DNA of 64,000 bases from Lathyrus oleraceus. Its lineage: Eukaryota > Streptophyta > Magnoliopsida > Fabales > Fabaceae. The stretch lies in contig NC_066581.1 of NCBI RefSeq assembly GCF_024323335.1, forward strand, positions 433,708,136 to 433,772,135, given 5' to 3'. This document shows, piece by piece, positions 1 to 12,600 of this stretch; the stretch's first letter is position 1; each line of letters starts with the position of its first letter. The notes beneath the pieces were generated by a model. It saw only the letters and a list, made by a program, of their open reading frames with translations. It was not told the DNA's origin and searched no databases. The position numbers were made by a program, and so were the translations under genes.

Positions 1-982
1 GCATCTCTAGAGTGAAGATGTCTAGACTGCAGCTGCTCACTACCAAGTTTGAAAATTTAAGGAGGAAAGAAGATGAAAATATACATGAATTTCATATGAA
101 TATCCTTGAAATTGCTAATGCCTCAGGAGCCCTGGGTGAGAAGATGTCTGATGAAAAACTAGTGAGGAAAATACTCAGGTCACTTCCTAAGAGATTTGCC
201 ATGAAAGTGACAGCCATAGAAGAGTCTTAAGACATTTCCAATATGAGAGTTGATGAGCTAATTGGATCCCTCCAAACATTTGATATGGGAATGTGCGATG
301 GATATGAAAAGAAAGTCAATAGCATAGCCTTCATGTCAAACACCAAAGAGAAAGAGGAAGAAAGTGGTTAAGATATTGATAAAGATCTGGAAAATAATGT
401 AGATTACTGGGAAGACAATTCAACAAACTTCGGAAAAAGATGGATGTAAGGTCTAAGTCTAATGTCAAGAACATCTCATATGATATCAGTAAGTCCAATA
501 ATGTTGGAAGAAGAACAAGATATGATGAAAATTCCAAATAAGGAAAAGGAGTTCAATGCCATGAATGTGATGGGTATGGACACATTAGAGCTGAATGTGG
601 AACCTACCTCAAGAAACAGAAGAAGAGTCTTGCTGCTACTTGGTCTGATGAAAGTGAAACAGAAGAGTCTACAAGTCTTGTGACTGCCTTGATTGGAAGA
701 TGGGGTTCTGATGAAGACTCAAGTGATGATGAAGTAACCTTTGATGAGTTAGCCACTACCTACAGAAAGTTGTGTCACAAAAGTGAAGAAGTGTGTCAAC
801 AAGTTGAAAGTCAGAAGAAAGTGATAACACAACTGGAGAATGAGAAGGTAGAACACTTGGAAACCATCTCTAAGTTAAAGACTGAAGCAGTGTTCTTGAA
901 CTCCAAACTGGATGAGATGACAAAGTATGTCAGAATGCTAAACAATGGATCTGACACCTTAGACAAAATTCTCCAGACTTGA
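1..982 (+). pseudogene. gag: copia A gag fragment (UBN2-type gag with zinc knuckle)
   Basis: This is the nucleocapsid/capsid precursor that would package the element RNA in the cytoplasm. The first frame (12-230) shows the UBN2-like gag core, including LTTKFENLRRKEDENIHEF, and is closed by TAA at 228-230 where copy B has a Gln codon. The reading frame then shifts; the zinc knuckle is in another frame at 557-598 with C-X2-C-X4-H-X4-C spacing (CHECDGYGHIRAEC). A charged coiled-coil-like tail follows (680-982), ending at TGA where B has Gly. The gag start is beyond the left edge. The gene is broken by at least two stops and a shift. Confidence 0.85.
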
Positions 983-1200
983 CAAATGGAAGGAGACAAG
1001 TCTGGCATTGGGTTCAATGAATCCAAACCTGAGTGCAGTCACACTGGTAGCAAACCAAAATCCAAACCTGAGTGCAGTCACACTGGTAGCAAACCAAAGA
1101 TGTCACAACATCATAAAGTAAGACAACAGAAAGGGAAAATCAAAGATGGAGATTTCATTATTGTGGAAAATTTGGCTACATAAAACCATTCTGCTATAAG
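983..1200 (+). pseudogene. copia A gag-pol linker with degraded second zinc knuckle
   Basis: This stretch links gag to protease. It has a 42-bp direct duplication (PECSHTGSKPK-type units, about 1026-1099) that is not duplicated in copy B. Around 1147-1198 lies the remnant of a second CCHC knuckle, intact in B (41647-41688), but here the first Cys is Phe and the His is Tyr, so metal binding is lost. The frame also changes here relative to the gag tail. Confidence 0.6.
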
Positions 1201-1851
1201 TTGTATGGCTATCCTAGTCCTTCTCATCATCAACCTAGACCCAAACATCACATACCTGTCAACATAAAACAATGGGTTCCTAGGACTGGTGTTACAAACC
1301 TAATAGCTCACACTTCCTTCAGAGTTTCAGCCAAAGAAGATTGGTATTTTGACAGTGGGTGCTCCAGACACATGACTGGAAACAAAAACCTGCTAACTGG
1401 CCTTCATCCTCATGCCACCAACTATGTAACCTTTGGCAATGGAGCAAAGGGTGAAATCAAGGGGATTGGTAAGCTTAACTTCCCTAGAGTCCCTAACCTT
1501 GACAATGTCCTACTTGTTAAGGGACTGACTACAAACCTAATAAGCATCAGTCAACTATGTGACCAAGGTCTAACTGTAAACTTCACAAAAACTGAATGTC
1601 TGATTACTAATAAAGAAAATGAAGTGATCATGAAAGGAGTCAGGTCTAAGGACAACTGCTATATGTGGAGTTCTCAAGAAACTTGTTATTCATCAATGTG
1701 TACTCTAGCCAAAGAAGAAGAGGTGAAGATATGGCATCAAAGATTGGGCCATCTACACCTTAAAGGAATGAAGAGGATTATATCTGTTGAAGCTGTTAGA
1801 GGAATTCCTAACTTGAAGATTGATGAAGGAAGAGTTTGTGGGGAGTGTTAG
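1201..1851 (+). pseudogene. pol: copia A aspartic protease and GAG-pre-integrase region
   Basis: The translation holds the retroviral-type aspartic protease active site WYFDSGCSRHMTGN (DSG) near residues 48-61. The pre-integrase zinc-binding region follows (IWHQRLGHLHLKGMKRI...CGEC). In the intact polyprotein this protease would release gag and pol products. The frame closes with TAG at 1849-1851 where copy B has CAG, then continues in the same frame into integrase, so the break is a nonsense change rather than a natural end. No start codon is expected because this is an internal polyprotein segment. Confidence 0.88.
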
Positions 1852-2808
1852 ATTGGAAAACAGACAAAGATATCACATCAGAAGCTCAAACATGACACCA
1901 CTTCAAGAGTGATGGAACTTTTCCATATGGACTTGATGGGACCCATGCAAGTGGAAAGTCTTGGTGGGAAGAAGTATGCTTATGTAGTGGTGGATGACTT
2001 CTCCAGATACACCTGGGTCAATTTTATAAGAGAAAAATCTGATGTATTTGAAGTCTTCAAAGATCTTTGTCTAAGACTTCAAAGAGAAAAAGAAAGTCAG
2101 GTTATCAAAATCAGAAGTGATCATGGGAAGGAATTTGAGAATAGCAAATTTGCTGGATTCTGTGCATCAGAAGGAATTAGTCATGAGTTCTCATCTCCCA
2201 TTACTCCTCAGCAAAATGGTGTGGTAGAAAGGAAAAATAAAACTCTCCAAGAATCAGCCAGAGCTATGATTCATGCTAAGAAATTGCCCTACCACTTCTG
2301 GGCTGAAGCTATGAACACAACCTGCTATTTTCACAACAGAGTAACCTTGAAGAAAGGGACTCCTACTACTTTATATGATGTCTGGAAAGGGAGAAGACGT
2401 ACAGTCAAATACTTCCATGTGTTTGGTAGTAAATGTTATATCTTGACTGATCGTGAAAAAAGAAGGAAGATGGATCCCAAGAGAGATGAAGGAATATTTC
2501 TGGGCTACTCAACAAACAACAGAGCATTTAGAGTCTTTATATCCAAAACAAAAGTAATGATGGAATCTATCAATATTATGGTTGATGATCAACAGACAGA
2601 TGTCACAAACGATGTTGAGACATCCATAAATGATTCCCCAGCTGATTTCCCAGACAAAAGTAATGAGAGTGAACTCACTCAAGATGAACCTGAAGCTGAC
2701 AAAATTAATAAGGGACCCTCTATCAGAATTCAGAAGGATCATCCTAAAGATCTCATTATAGGAGACCCAATTAAAGGGGTTACAACTAGATCAAGGGAAG
2801 TGATCTGA
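1852..2808 (+). pseudogene. pol: copia A integrase
   Basis: This is the integrase core that would insert element cDNA into chromosomes. The visible DDE residues are D in FHMDLMGPMQ, D in IRSDHGKEFEN and E in QQNGVVERKN. The downstream FHVFGSKCYILTDREKRRKMDPK segment is the usual copia integrase C-terminal part. The catalytic triad looks intact, but the segment is separated from protease by TAG at 1849 and from RT by TGA at 2806-2808. Same reading frame as both neighbours. Confidence 0.88.
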
Positions 2809-3903
2809 CATGGCTGTTTTGTGTCCAAGATTGAGCCTAGGAATGTCAAGGAAGCCTTGACTGATGAGTTCTGGATCAATGCGATGCAGGAAGAGTTAGG
2901 CCAATTCAAGAGAAATAAAGTATGGGAATTGGTTCCAAGACCTCAAGGAATAAATGTCATTGGAACAAAGTGGGTGTACAGGAATAAATCTGATGAACAA
3001 GGGGTGGTTACTAAAAATAAATCAAGATTAGTAGCACAGGGATACAGTCAAGTTGAAGGAGTTGACTTTGATGAAACATTTGCCCCTATAACTCGCCTTG
3101 AGTCCATTAGACTATTGCTTGGAGTGACATGTATTCTGAAGTTTAAACTGTTCCAAATGGATGTGAAAAGTGCCTTCTTAAATGGCTACTTAAATGAGGA
3201 AGTATATGTTGAACAACCTATAGGATTTACTGATCCAAATCTTCCAAAGCATGTGTACAAGTTGAGGAAAGCCCTTTATGGTTTGAAACAAGCTCCTAGG
3301 GCTTGGTATGATAGACTCACAGTGTTCCTCACTAACAATGGATACAGGAAGGGAGGCATTGACAAGACCCTATTTGTTAAGAATGAAGGAGGAAAACTCA
3401 TGGTGGCTCAAATATATGTGGATGATATTGTGTTTGGTGGGATGTCAGATCAGATGGTCGAACATTTTGTTAAACAAATGCAGTCTGAATTTGAAATGAG
3501 CCTTGTTGGAGAGCTGAACTATTTTCTTGGGCTACAAGTCAAGCAGATGGAAGATTCTATCTTTCTATCTCAAAGCAAATATGCCAAAAACATTGTTAAG
3601 AAGTTTGACATGGAGAATGCAAGTCATAAAAGGACACCTGCTCCTACACATCTGAAAGTCTCCAAAGATGAAAATGGTGTTAGTGTAGATCAAAGTCTCT
3701 ACAAAAGCATGATAGGAAGTCTTCTATATCTCACAGCAAGCAGACCTAACATTGCTTTTGCTGTAGGTGTTTGTGCTAGATATCAAGTTGAACCAAAAGT
3801 CAGTCACATAAACCAAGTGAAAATGATACTGAAATATGTCAATGGCACCAGTGACTATGGGATGTTGTATACTAATGGATCTGGATCTTTGCTGACTGGA
3901 TAG
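2809..3903 (+). pseudogene. pol: copia A reverse transcriptase
   Basis: This is a Ty1/copia RT (RVT_2 type). Visible blocks are [54 protein letters not shown] and the catalytic box YVDD (3415-3426), followed by ELNYFLGLQVKQ and the SLLYLTASRPNIAFAV connection block. The active site is intact, unlike copy B. A TAG at 3901-3903 interrupts the frame where B has a sense codon, just before RNase H. Confidence 0.92.
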
Positions 3904-3990
3904 TATGATGCTGACTGGGCTGGAAGTGCTGATGATAGGAAAATCACATCAGGAGGATGTTTCTTCTTGGGGAACAACTTAATATCATGG
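3904..3990 (+). pseudogene. pol: copia A RNase H, 5' part
   Basis: This is the beginning of RNase H (YDADWAGSADDRK, then GGCFFLGNNLISW). It ends exactly at the Ogre-1 insertion point; the rest is at 26043-26417. The last five bases (catgg, 3986-3990) are duplicated at 26038-26042, giving the target-site duplication. Confidence 0.9.
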
Positions 3991-6900
3991 TGTAGCGGTG
4001 TATTCGTCGCTATATGATTTATTGATTAAACCATAAGCAAAGTATACAAAGAAATCGAGTCACCACCGCACTTTTATTTATCCTAAGGACTGGTTAAAAA
4101 GCGAACAAAAACCTAAGAAGTTTTACACGTAGAAAACCAATAAAAAGATCAGAGAATCTGGGTAAGGGGTAAATTACGCAATGGGAAGGTGTTAGGCACC
4201 CATCACGTCCTAGGTACTCCTAGGGAGCCCTTTTCACAATTGTTGTATAGAAATGTTTATTTGTTTATGACATATTGTGCAAACATGAATGGGATGATGA
4301 GAAAAGAATATACAATTTTATTATTTTTGTGTTTGAACGGATGAACCCGTTGCCTACGTACCTTCCATCAAAGGTAAGGATCAAAACGCCGTAGTTCGGC
4401 TAAAAGATTTCCAAAAATTAGTGAGTTCATTTTAAAACACAAGCACTAAGGCTTTTCATTACCAATGGGAGAAAACTCAACCTGAATTCAACAATCCACC
4501 ACGCGAGGACGGCTTCGACGTACTAGAGGGGTTAACCCTGTTTTCAATACGGAAGTCTTACAATCAACTCACTAAGGATAAGGTAAGATTCACATCAACC
4601 ATTATGGTAATTGAAACCTATGGCTAGTGTATGAAAACATATTAACAATGGACAAAGCCACAAAACAGTTGAATGGGTGAAGTTAATTGATTATGAGTAT
4701 TCACAAAACATGGTCAAGGTATGATTAAGATTGATTCAAAGAAGTGTTATGAAATGGAATTTGAAAAGTCAAGGACTTAGGGTCCAGGTTTCTAATTTGA
4801 AAAGACATGAAGATGTTTGCACGACAAGTCAAAGTTTTGAAAGCAAAGTGTGAAAAGGTTTAGGACAAAGAGGGTATGGAGAATGGAGTGTAAAACTTCT
4901 CAGAAAGGTTCACCTCTTGAAATCATATAGAAGATGATTCAAGTGTGTCCTTAGGAATAAGGCAACAAAGCACGTAAGCAAAATAAAAGCAAGGTGATGT
5001 CGGCTGTCATCAATGGACTTATACCAATCTCACAAACAAAAGCGGATACCGGATACCAATAAATGGATTTACACCAATCTCCTAAAACAGGACAATGATA
5101 CCGGAAGCCAATAAATGGGCTTATACCAATCTCACAAACAAAGGCGGATACCGGATACCAATAAATGGATTTACACCAATCTCCTAAAGTAAAACAAAAC
5201 ATGGATGTCAGATGCCAATCTATCTGGACTTATACCAACCTCCAACAGATGATCATGGGAGTACAAATGCCAACAACATGGTCTTAGAATTGCATCCTCA
5301 CATACAACAAACAAACAAGCATTTAAGCAATGGACATAAGTAGCCAAATGAAATGGTCTTACACTTTATCCCTTCCAAATCATAGGAACAATGGCCAAGG
5401 AATGGACTTACAGTTGTCCTCAATGGGTAAACTCAAACAAATCTCAAAGATATGAAATGATGATCATGCAATAATGAACAATCAATGATGATAAATGCAC
5501 AAAGGTATGCAAGCAAACATGTGCAAATGCACCAAGCAATCAATCAAACAAAGTCATTTAGCACACACTATAACCAAGCAATTAGGCTCAATCAAAGGGT
5601 TAGACTTAAAAGTCAACTGGAATGGGGTAAGTAGTGCTCTTAACCTTGACATTGAGAGCCAAGATGAAGCAAATGAAATGATATGAGGGGTGTGCCTCAT
5701 CACTCTTATCCCTGGTCAGGGAGAGCATTGAATATCAGAAGGTGTGGGAGTTCAGAAAGTTGGAACTCTCTCCACAAGTTAATGACTCGATAGATCTTGG
5801 GTTTTTACTCACTATGCATCAACACATGTGGTGTGAGCAAGGTGAGTGACACACAGAATAGTAGGAGATAGGCTACATATCTCTTCTATCTACCAATTGC
5901 CTCATATGAGGTCTTTTCCTGCTTGGGGACAAAGCTAAACAATCACAAACATTGCCTCTTAAGGAGGACTTCAGACAGGTGCCTGGCCAAGTAACAGGCC
6001 AGGTCTTCCAGACTACATGAAGAAGAGATTCTACCTCAATGCTTAAGCAAAGCAAAGCAATAGCAAGTTCACAAAGGAACTATAGCAACTAAGGTACCTG
6101 AAATCAATCAAATATAATCAGTACTCCAATCACAAAGTCAAAACAGACAGGATAAGAATCAACAGTCAACACAATCAATCACATGTGCAAAGCACAAACT
6201 CAAATCAAATGAGCTAGCATCCTACAAAACAAACCAAGTTAGTTCATGACAATCAAATAAACCAAACTCAATCAACTTGAATTAATCTCCTTAAAGCAAT
6301 TGCTTCTTCAACCTGAAAATCAAACTCAAACATGAGAAGTAAACCCTTAGGCCAAAGCCTAGGGTCAAAGGAGGAGAAATAATTTAAAACAGAACATGAA
6401 AGTTGACCAAAACCAAGATTAATCAAATAAGAACAAAGTATAATTGGTCTCATGCCGAAACTATGCACCAATTCCATTCCATAAGCAAGTCATGTCAAAC
6501 TAGGCAAGTTGGGAACTCAATTATGTAAACAGAATGATCACAAGAATATCAATACCAAAATTGCTCAATAAATTTCAAGAAAAATCATGCTTAAACAGAA
6601 CCCATTCAATGAGCTACATACCAAAAATCATGGTAATTGGACAAGTGGAAGTAAGGAAATTAAAATCCCTAATTCAAAGCATGTTCAAACAAGCTCATAC
6701 AAAGCACCAAATCATGCATCAACTTCAAGCAATCATAAAACAGGAATCAAACATGATAAATGAGTGAGACCAAAGCCATGGCAAACTTCAAGATGTCTAG
6801 AATACACATGCCAAATTTCAAGTCCATCCAATAAACCACCAGAATTTCACAAATCATATGGTACCATGACTCACAAAAGGTTCACAATTGGTCAAACAGA

Positions 6901-9409
6901 GGGAAAATTCTCAAACAAATAGAAAATGTATTCAAAAATCCCAGGAAAAATCACAAGCAAACTTAACATCCATAAGTATCAACATGCAAAAATCCAGAGC
7001 AATTGGCATAGCATAGGCATGGAAAATAAAATCAAGAACATGGACAAGAAATGGTGTGACATACATTGTCACACCTCCAAAGATCACATCATATCTCATA
7101 ATCCAGGAACTCAAAAATAACAAACTAAATACCAAAATGACCAGGAATGAGTCTAGATCATGCATGTAAAATTTCATGAATTTCCAATTAAGCATCATGA
7201 TTTCACAATTAAAATGGAAAAACATAGGCAAAAAGCATACATGATCAAAACCAATAGACCAAAACAAAAACAGGCCGTGCACAACTTTTGTTATCATGCC
7301 TATAAAAAACTAGAGGAAAAATGGAGATCAATGCAAAAATTCCCACTCAATTTGGATCATCCATGAAGTTTTTATGATTTTTTGAAGTTTGATTATGAAA
7401 TGAAATAAAAATTTGAAAATTAAAACGAAATAATTAGAACGAGTGGCATTTTTGTAATTCAGGCGCTCCCTTAATGAAACACTGCGTTTCATTAAGTGAG
7501 GTGGCAGCGTGTTACTAGATACATGGCTAACAAACAGCGAAAATTCATGCAAACACAGCCAAACGGATCTATGAGCATTCTGGAAACGAAATTCAAGTGT
7601 TCTTCATCATCTTCATACTGTTCTTCATGTTCAAGAACGAAACTCCACAGAAATCAATAAAACATATATCACCAGAACCAGCATTCAACCTAGATCATGA
7701 ATCTAACATTGATTTCAATTAACTCTCACTACAGCAAAGGAATCAAATCAAATAAGTTTTAGCATCAAACATTCAAATCCATATATCTAGCTCAAATCTT
7801 AATGAAATTGCACGATTCAACTTGCAGCAAGCTCAGCAATAAAAGATCTATCAAAGCCATATCATAATTTTAGCAATTGAAGAATTCAAATTCTTACCTC
7901 TTGAAGATGCAGATCTTGATTTTGTTGGATTCAAGGCTCGAACATGTGAAACAGATCTTCAATGATGCTTGGATGAAGGTATGGAATCGAGGCTTCAGCT
8001 CAAAACCACTTGAATTCGCAGGAATTTCCAACTGCCATATGCATGCTCAAAGCTCAACAGCTCTAATTCTTCAAGATTCTTCCAATGTTTGCTTCAACAG
8101 ATCTTCAACAATGCCTGTAGAAGATGATTAACGCAAGGAACAAGCAAGAAAGATGATGAAAATCGATGGAAGCTTCAGAAAAAAGTTTGAGCAATTTGAG
8201 AGAATTTGAGAAATTTTCAGTTTGGATCTGAGATTGTGATTGTTCATTTCGATTTTCTGTTATGATTAAGATCTTATAGTACCTGTTAATCCACTCGGTA
8301 AACATGATTAGCAAAAATGAAGTGAATTAGTGAATGCTCATGTTATGCAATTTGGCAAAAATGCCCGTTTTCAAATATGACCAATGGAACAATGCAAAAC
8401 CAGTTGAAGTGATTGGCATTGGTTTGGAGTGAAAATCATGTGTATTTTTCAAAATCACCTTTTTTCCAACCAAAATTTAAAATGGTTCACTTGAAAAATG
8501 GACTTTTTATGTGATGATTTTTGATGCAATGTAATGATGGATTATGGTAAAGCATGTCAAATTGGATTTGCTCAAAGAAACCTCACTCAATTTGGCCAAA
8601 TGGTCCAAGAGTTATGCCTCCTTGAAGTTCAACTTTTCTTGAAAATGATTTGATCACAACTTGCCAACCACACATGAGAAATGAGTGTTCTTGGACTTTT
8701 TGGAAAGGCAAGAGCAAGATGTTCAACCTTCATGTTGGACAAATTTTGATTTGAAGCTTTCTTGGACATGTAAAGTTGAGGAGAAGACCTTTCCATTTTT
8801 GGCAGTTTGAAATTACAGGCCACTTACTATTTTTGGAAACTTCTTGTCTGACCTCCAATTCCTCAATGTTGATGTTTGACATGTTATATGAGGCTTGTGT
8901 GGACATGAATGAGACCTCTCAAACCATCTCCCACCTTCAAATCCCTGATTAAATGCACAGTTGACCACAGTTGACTTTGCTAGGGTTTTGGTTGACTGAA
9001 CAATGCTTTGATGAATTTCAAGCCTCTACCACTTGAGATCTTGATTCAAAATGATGTCACAACTCATATGAACTCTTAATGAATGATCATGGTGCCCAAA
9101 TTCTTCACGAATGGCCACCATGCTTGCTCAATGATCATGGTGCTCAATGACTTGCCTTGACTGTCTTGACCTAATGGTTGCTTCATCTGTAAGTAACAAG
9201 GTTAGATGACAATATTTTTGTACTTTTGGGTATTAAACAAATGAAAAGCAATGATATACAAATGCTAAACATGCTTGGTGATCAAGAACCACACTCACAA
9301 TGTAACCCACCCACAAAGAGGGAAGCAAGGTGCACAATGATCCTTGAGGCAATGATATGATATGATATGATGCCATGAGGGATCTTAGGGACAAAATTGG
9401 GGTCTTACA
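3991..9409 (-). repeat. Ogre-1 3' LTR
   Basis: A 5.4-kb LTR. On the plus strand it begins TGTAGCGGTG and ends GGTCTTACA; the sense strand is minus. Compared with the 5' LTR it has an extra stretch of about 50 bp near 7041-7091 and lacks about 25 bp near 8408, where the other copy reads caagtccaaatttctg. Short ORFs inside have no family resemblance and recur in both LTRs; I treat them as chance. Minisatellite-like repeats lie at 4996-5190. Confidence 0.93.
4996..5190. repeat. short tandem repeat block in Ogre-1 3' LTR
   Basis: Units of about 50-55 bp alternate between two variants (…GGACTTATACCAATCTC… and …GGATTTACACCAATCTCC…), giving a higher-order period near 108 bp. The same block occurs in the 5' LTR (about 21666-21860) and in the solo LTR (49725-49965), so it is an ancestral LTR feature of this family. 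Confidence 0.8.
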
Positions 9410-9422
9410 GATGCCCCTATTT
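9410..9422 (-). promoter_or_regulatory. Ogre-1 polypurine tract
   Basis: Directly beside the 3' LTR the sense strand reads AAATAGGGGCATC followed by TGTAAGACC, the LTR start. A purine-rich tract at this position primes plus-strand DNA synthesis in LTR retrotransposons. The position is firm; the exact borders are inferred. Confidence 0.7.
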
Positions 9423-9689
9423 AAGGTCATTCTAGCCGGAGAAGTGAAGTTTAGAAGTCTTCATCTCGACGCGGTAGAATGGGCTTAAATAACAGTAATG
9501 AGACAAATTTCGGTCCCTAAGAGACCTCATGATGCAGATGTATGCATGCAAAAGACACAAACTCTGTGGGGATATAGTTCACACAGAAGAAAAGACGATC
9601 CATCGGAGTAATTCACTCACCAGGAACAGAGACATTAACAAGACTCTCATGGGGATAATAAAAGAAAAAGAATGCGTGAGCAGGACACG

Positions 9690-12600
9690 ACTTTGATTTA
9701 GGGGATAACAAAACATCGGACTGGAGACTTTACTGGGGAAGTAAAGGACTCAAACTGGGGAGAGAAAGAAATTCCAAAGGAAAACACTTCCATTGGAAAG
9801 ACTCAAGCTGACTCATAAAATGCATGTACTGGGGATAACACCAATACAACAACACGAATAGGAACACAAATCCGCTGGGGAAATCTAGAAAAGACTTTTC
9901 AGGGGAACCGAAGGATGAGAGGTTACTGGTTAGTGAGTAACACGCTCAGGAAGAATGAACATCTAAGACCTGTATACGGGTGAGAGATATCAATCAACGA
10001 AACATCTGAGAAAGACCTGAAAAAGGTACATAAACTCAGAAAAATCTGACTCCACAGGGGACCAAGGTCATAATAGGGAGTAGACAGGAAGGAAACACCA
10101 AGGATACCGGGTTGTAGGTATGAAACAGGTGACCGACCAAGGCGTGAATTGGTGTGTGTTCCAAAACACTCATCATCCTGAAGAAAGCTAGAAAAGCAGA
10201 CTTGTTTATAAGATGGATATTTGATTTTGTAAAGAATGCAAATCTTACTCAATTGGGGGGAAAACAAAGGATCCGACAAAAGAGTGCATGAGACATATTA
10301 TCTATAGCCGTCAAAACATAGATAATATACTCGCATGGAAAATTATCCTGAACCGGGTTGTAGGTTGTTTATAGGATAAAAATCCGAAATCGTGAATTGG
10401 TTTGTGTTCCAAAACACTCATCATCCTGAAGAAAGCTAGAACAGCAGTCCTGTTTATAGGATGGACATTCAATTCCACAAGGAATACGAATCTTACTCTG
10501 CGGAGAAAACAATCAAAAGATTGACCCAAGAGCGAAAGAGACATAATATCCATTACCGTCAGAATGTGGATAGTATACTCAAAAGGAAGATTATCCTGAA
10601 CCGGGTTGTAGGTTGTTTACAGGACAAAAATCCGAAAATGTGAGTTGGTTTGTGTTCCAAAACACTCATCACCCTGAAGAAAGCTAGAACAACAAACTTG
10701 TTTATAGGATGAACATTCGATTCCACAAGGAATACGAATCTTACTCTATTGGGGAAGATCAACAAAGGGTTCCAACCAAAGAGCGCAAGAGACATATTAT
10801 TCATTACCGGCAGACCGTGAATAATATACTCGAAAGGAAAAGACACCAGAGATACCGAAGTATATAATAGGTGACTAACCAAAAAGAGAGACAATCGATA
10901 CCAAGCATCCGGGTAAACGAAAGACAACTCAGAGGGATAAATTGCAAGCATCCGGGAATTATCCAACAACAAATATTCGATTCCGCAAAGGGAAATAACG
11001 AATCTTACTCGACCAGGGAAACACAAAAGGCTTCGACTGAAGAGTGATTGAGATACATTATTCATTGCCGTCAAAACGTGAATAATAACCTCGAGAGGAA
11101 GATTATCCTGAACCGGGTGATAGGTTGTTTATAGGGTAAAAATCCGGAAATGAAAGGCATCGGGATACCAAACTAGGTATATAAATATGACCAGCCAACA
11201 AGGAGTCACAACATTACCAACAAGAGGGTAAACGAAAGAAGACTCGCCGGGGATACATTGATGAAAATCAATGATCCGGGGAACACAATCACTGACAAAC
11301 GGTGAAGGGACCCACTGGGAATAAAATTGCTAGCATACGGCAATTATCCACAAAAGATTTACTGGGGATATAAGTGCTTACTCAAGCGACTTATCCAAGC
11401 GAAGGAAAATCAACATCGAATACTAGATGAAGATAACCACAAAGAGGGGATTACATCTACCAAAGATCGGATAGAAAACCATAGAAGGGGAATTGTCATC
11501 GGTTGGGATGAACAACAAAGATGACTCCGTTAGGGGAGAAAATAGGGTTTATAACTACCGGTTCGTAGGTAGAAAACCGCAAAGATATGACTTACGACTG
11601 CTGGTTTGTAGGCAGAAGGCCATACATTCCACTGAGGATAAGATGAATGAGCGCCGGTTTGTAAGCAACTATTCATTTATGCCACAGTGAAGCGCAAGAG
11701 ACAGTTGAAAAAAGGCCGATTTAGGATTGAACCAAAAAGGCGGACTGAATCAAGACTTGTCCTGATGAGGATATAACTCAAAAGGGAAAACCCGTCCCAA
11801 TGTGTGTTGGGAGGGAACGGAAACAACCGTCATCCACGAGGATGTATCTCAGTGGGGGAATGGCAGGAAAGGATAGACACTTTCTGCTTAAGGGCTGACT
11901 CTATTTTGAGAGATTTAAACACCCGACATCTGCTTTGGGAGATCTATAAAGGAGATCTATATCACCATAGCATGAAACAACAAACAAAAGATATATGGCA
12001 AAAATGCAACATGAATATCTGAATGTTTATGAGTATGCATGAATATGCGTGATTTATGTTTGATGAATGCTGACAAAACAGACAATTCTAACACAAACAA
12101 GACCAGGAATCAAACATCCGGTACTATACTTCCAGGGAAAACCAAGGAGGTCCAACTGGAAAGCCAATCTGTTGGAGATCCTCAAGCTGAAAAGCAAAGA
12201 TCTGCGGGGAGGCAAAAGATCGGAGATATCACAAAATCTCTGAGTAATGGATCAACAATTAACCCAACTGGAGTATAGAAAGTCACAACAGGCAACAACG
12301 GCCACAAAGACAAATCTGTTGGGGAATGGGATAAATCCCAAAATATCTGCAGGGGAACAAGAGCTCACTGCTATGAAAGCAAATCTACATAACTCCACTG
12401 GGGAACAACCCACAAAGGGAGAACAGATCATCCACGTAGAATCTGGCTGCACAAGCAACTCTACCTGGGGAGAACACAAGTAACCAATCCATTGGGGAAC
12501 AACCCACTGAGGGAAAAACAGATCACACAAATAGATTCTGCAACAAGCCACTCTACTGGGGATAAAAAGAAATCAGGGAATCAACCCAAATCTCTGGATG

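Larger units (their letters stand above)
1..3990 (+). mobile_element. SIRE/Maximus-like Ty1/copia element A, left part
   Basis: This is the left portion of a Ty1/copia retrotransposon. Its 5' LTR, PBS and gag start lie outside the window. Domain order is gag, protease, integrase, RT, RNase H, which is the copia order. It is cut at 3990 by a 22-kb Ogre element and resumes at 26038 in the same reading frame: the W codon at 3988-3990 is followed by the F codon at 26043. A closely related copy (B, 38890-47054) lets the defects be recognised. Assignment to the SIRE/Maximus lineage rests on the gag type, the 3' env-like ORF and the LTR/PPT form, and is from family knowledge. Confidence 0.9.

Noticed and set aside
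4951..5202. Minus ORF with repeated DWCKSIYWYPVSAFVCEIG-like units
   Set aside because: Produced by the LTR minisatellite; the counterparts at 21619-21870 and 49651-49992 follow the repeat structure, not protein conservation.
10096..11160. CRISPR-like array
   Set aside because: Repeat units are about 250 bp, imperfect and eukaryotic-element derived; there are no short identical repeats with unique spacers.
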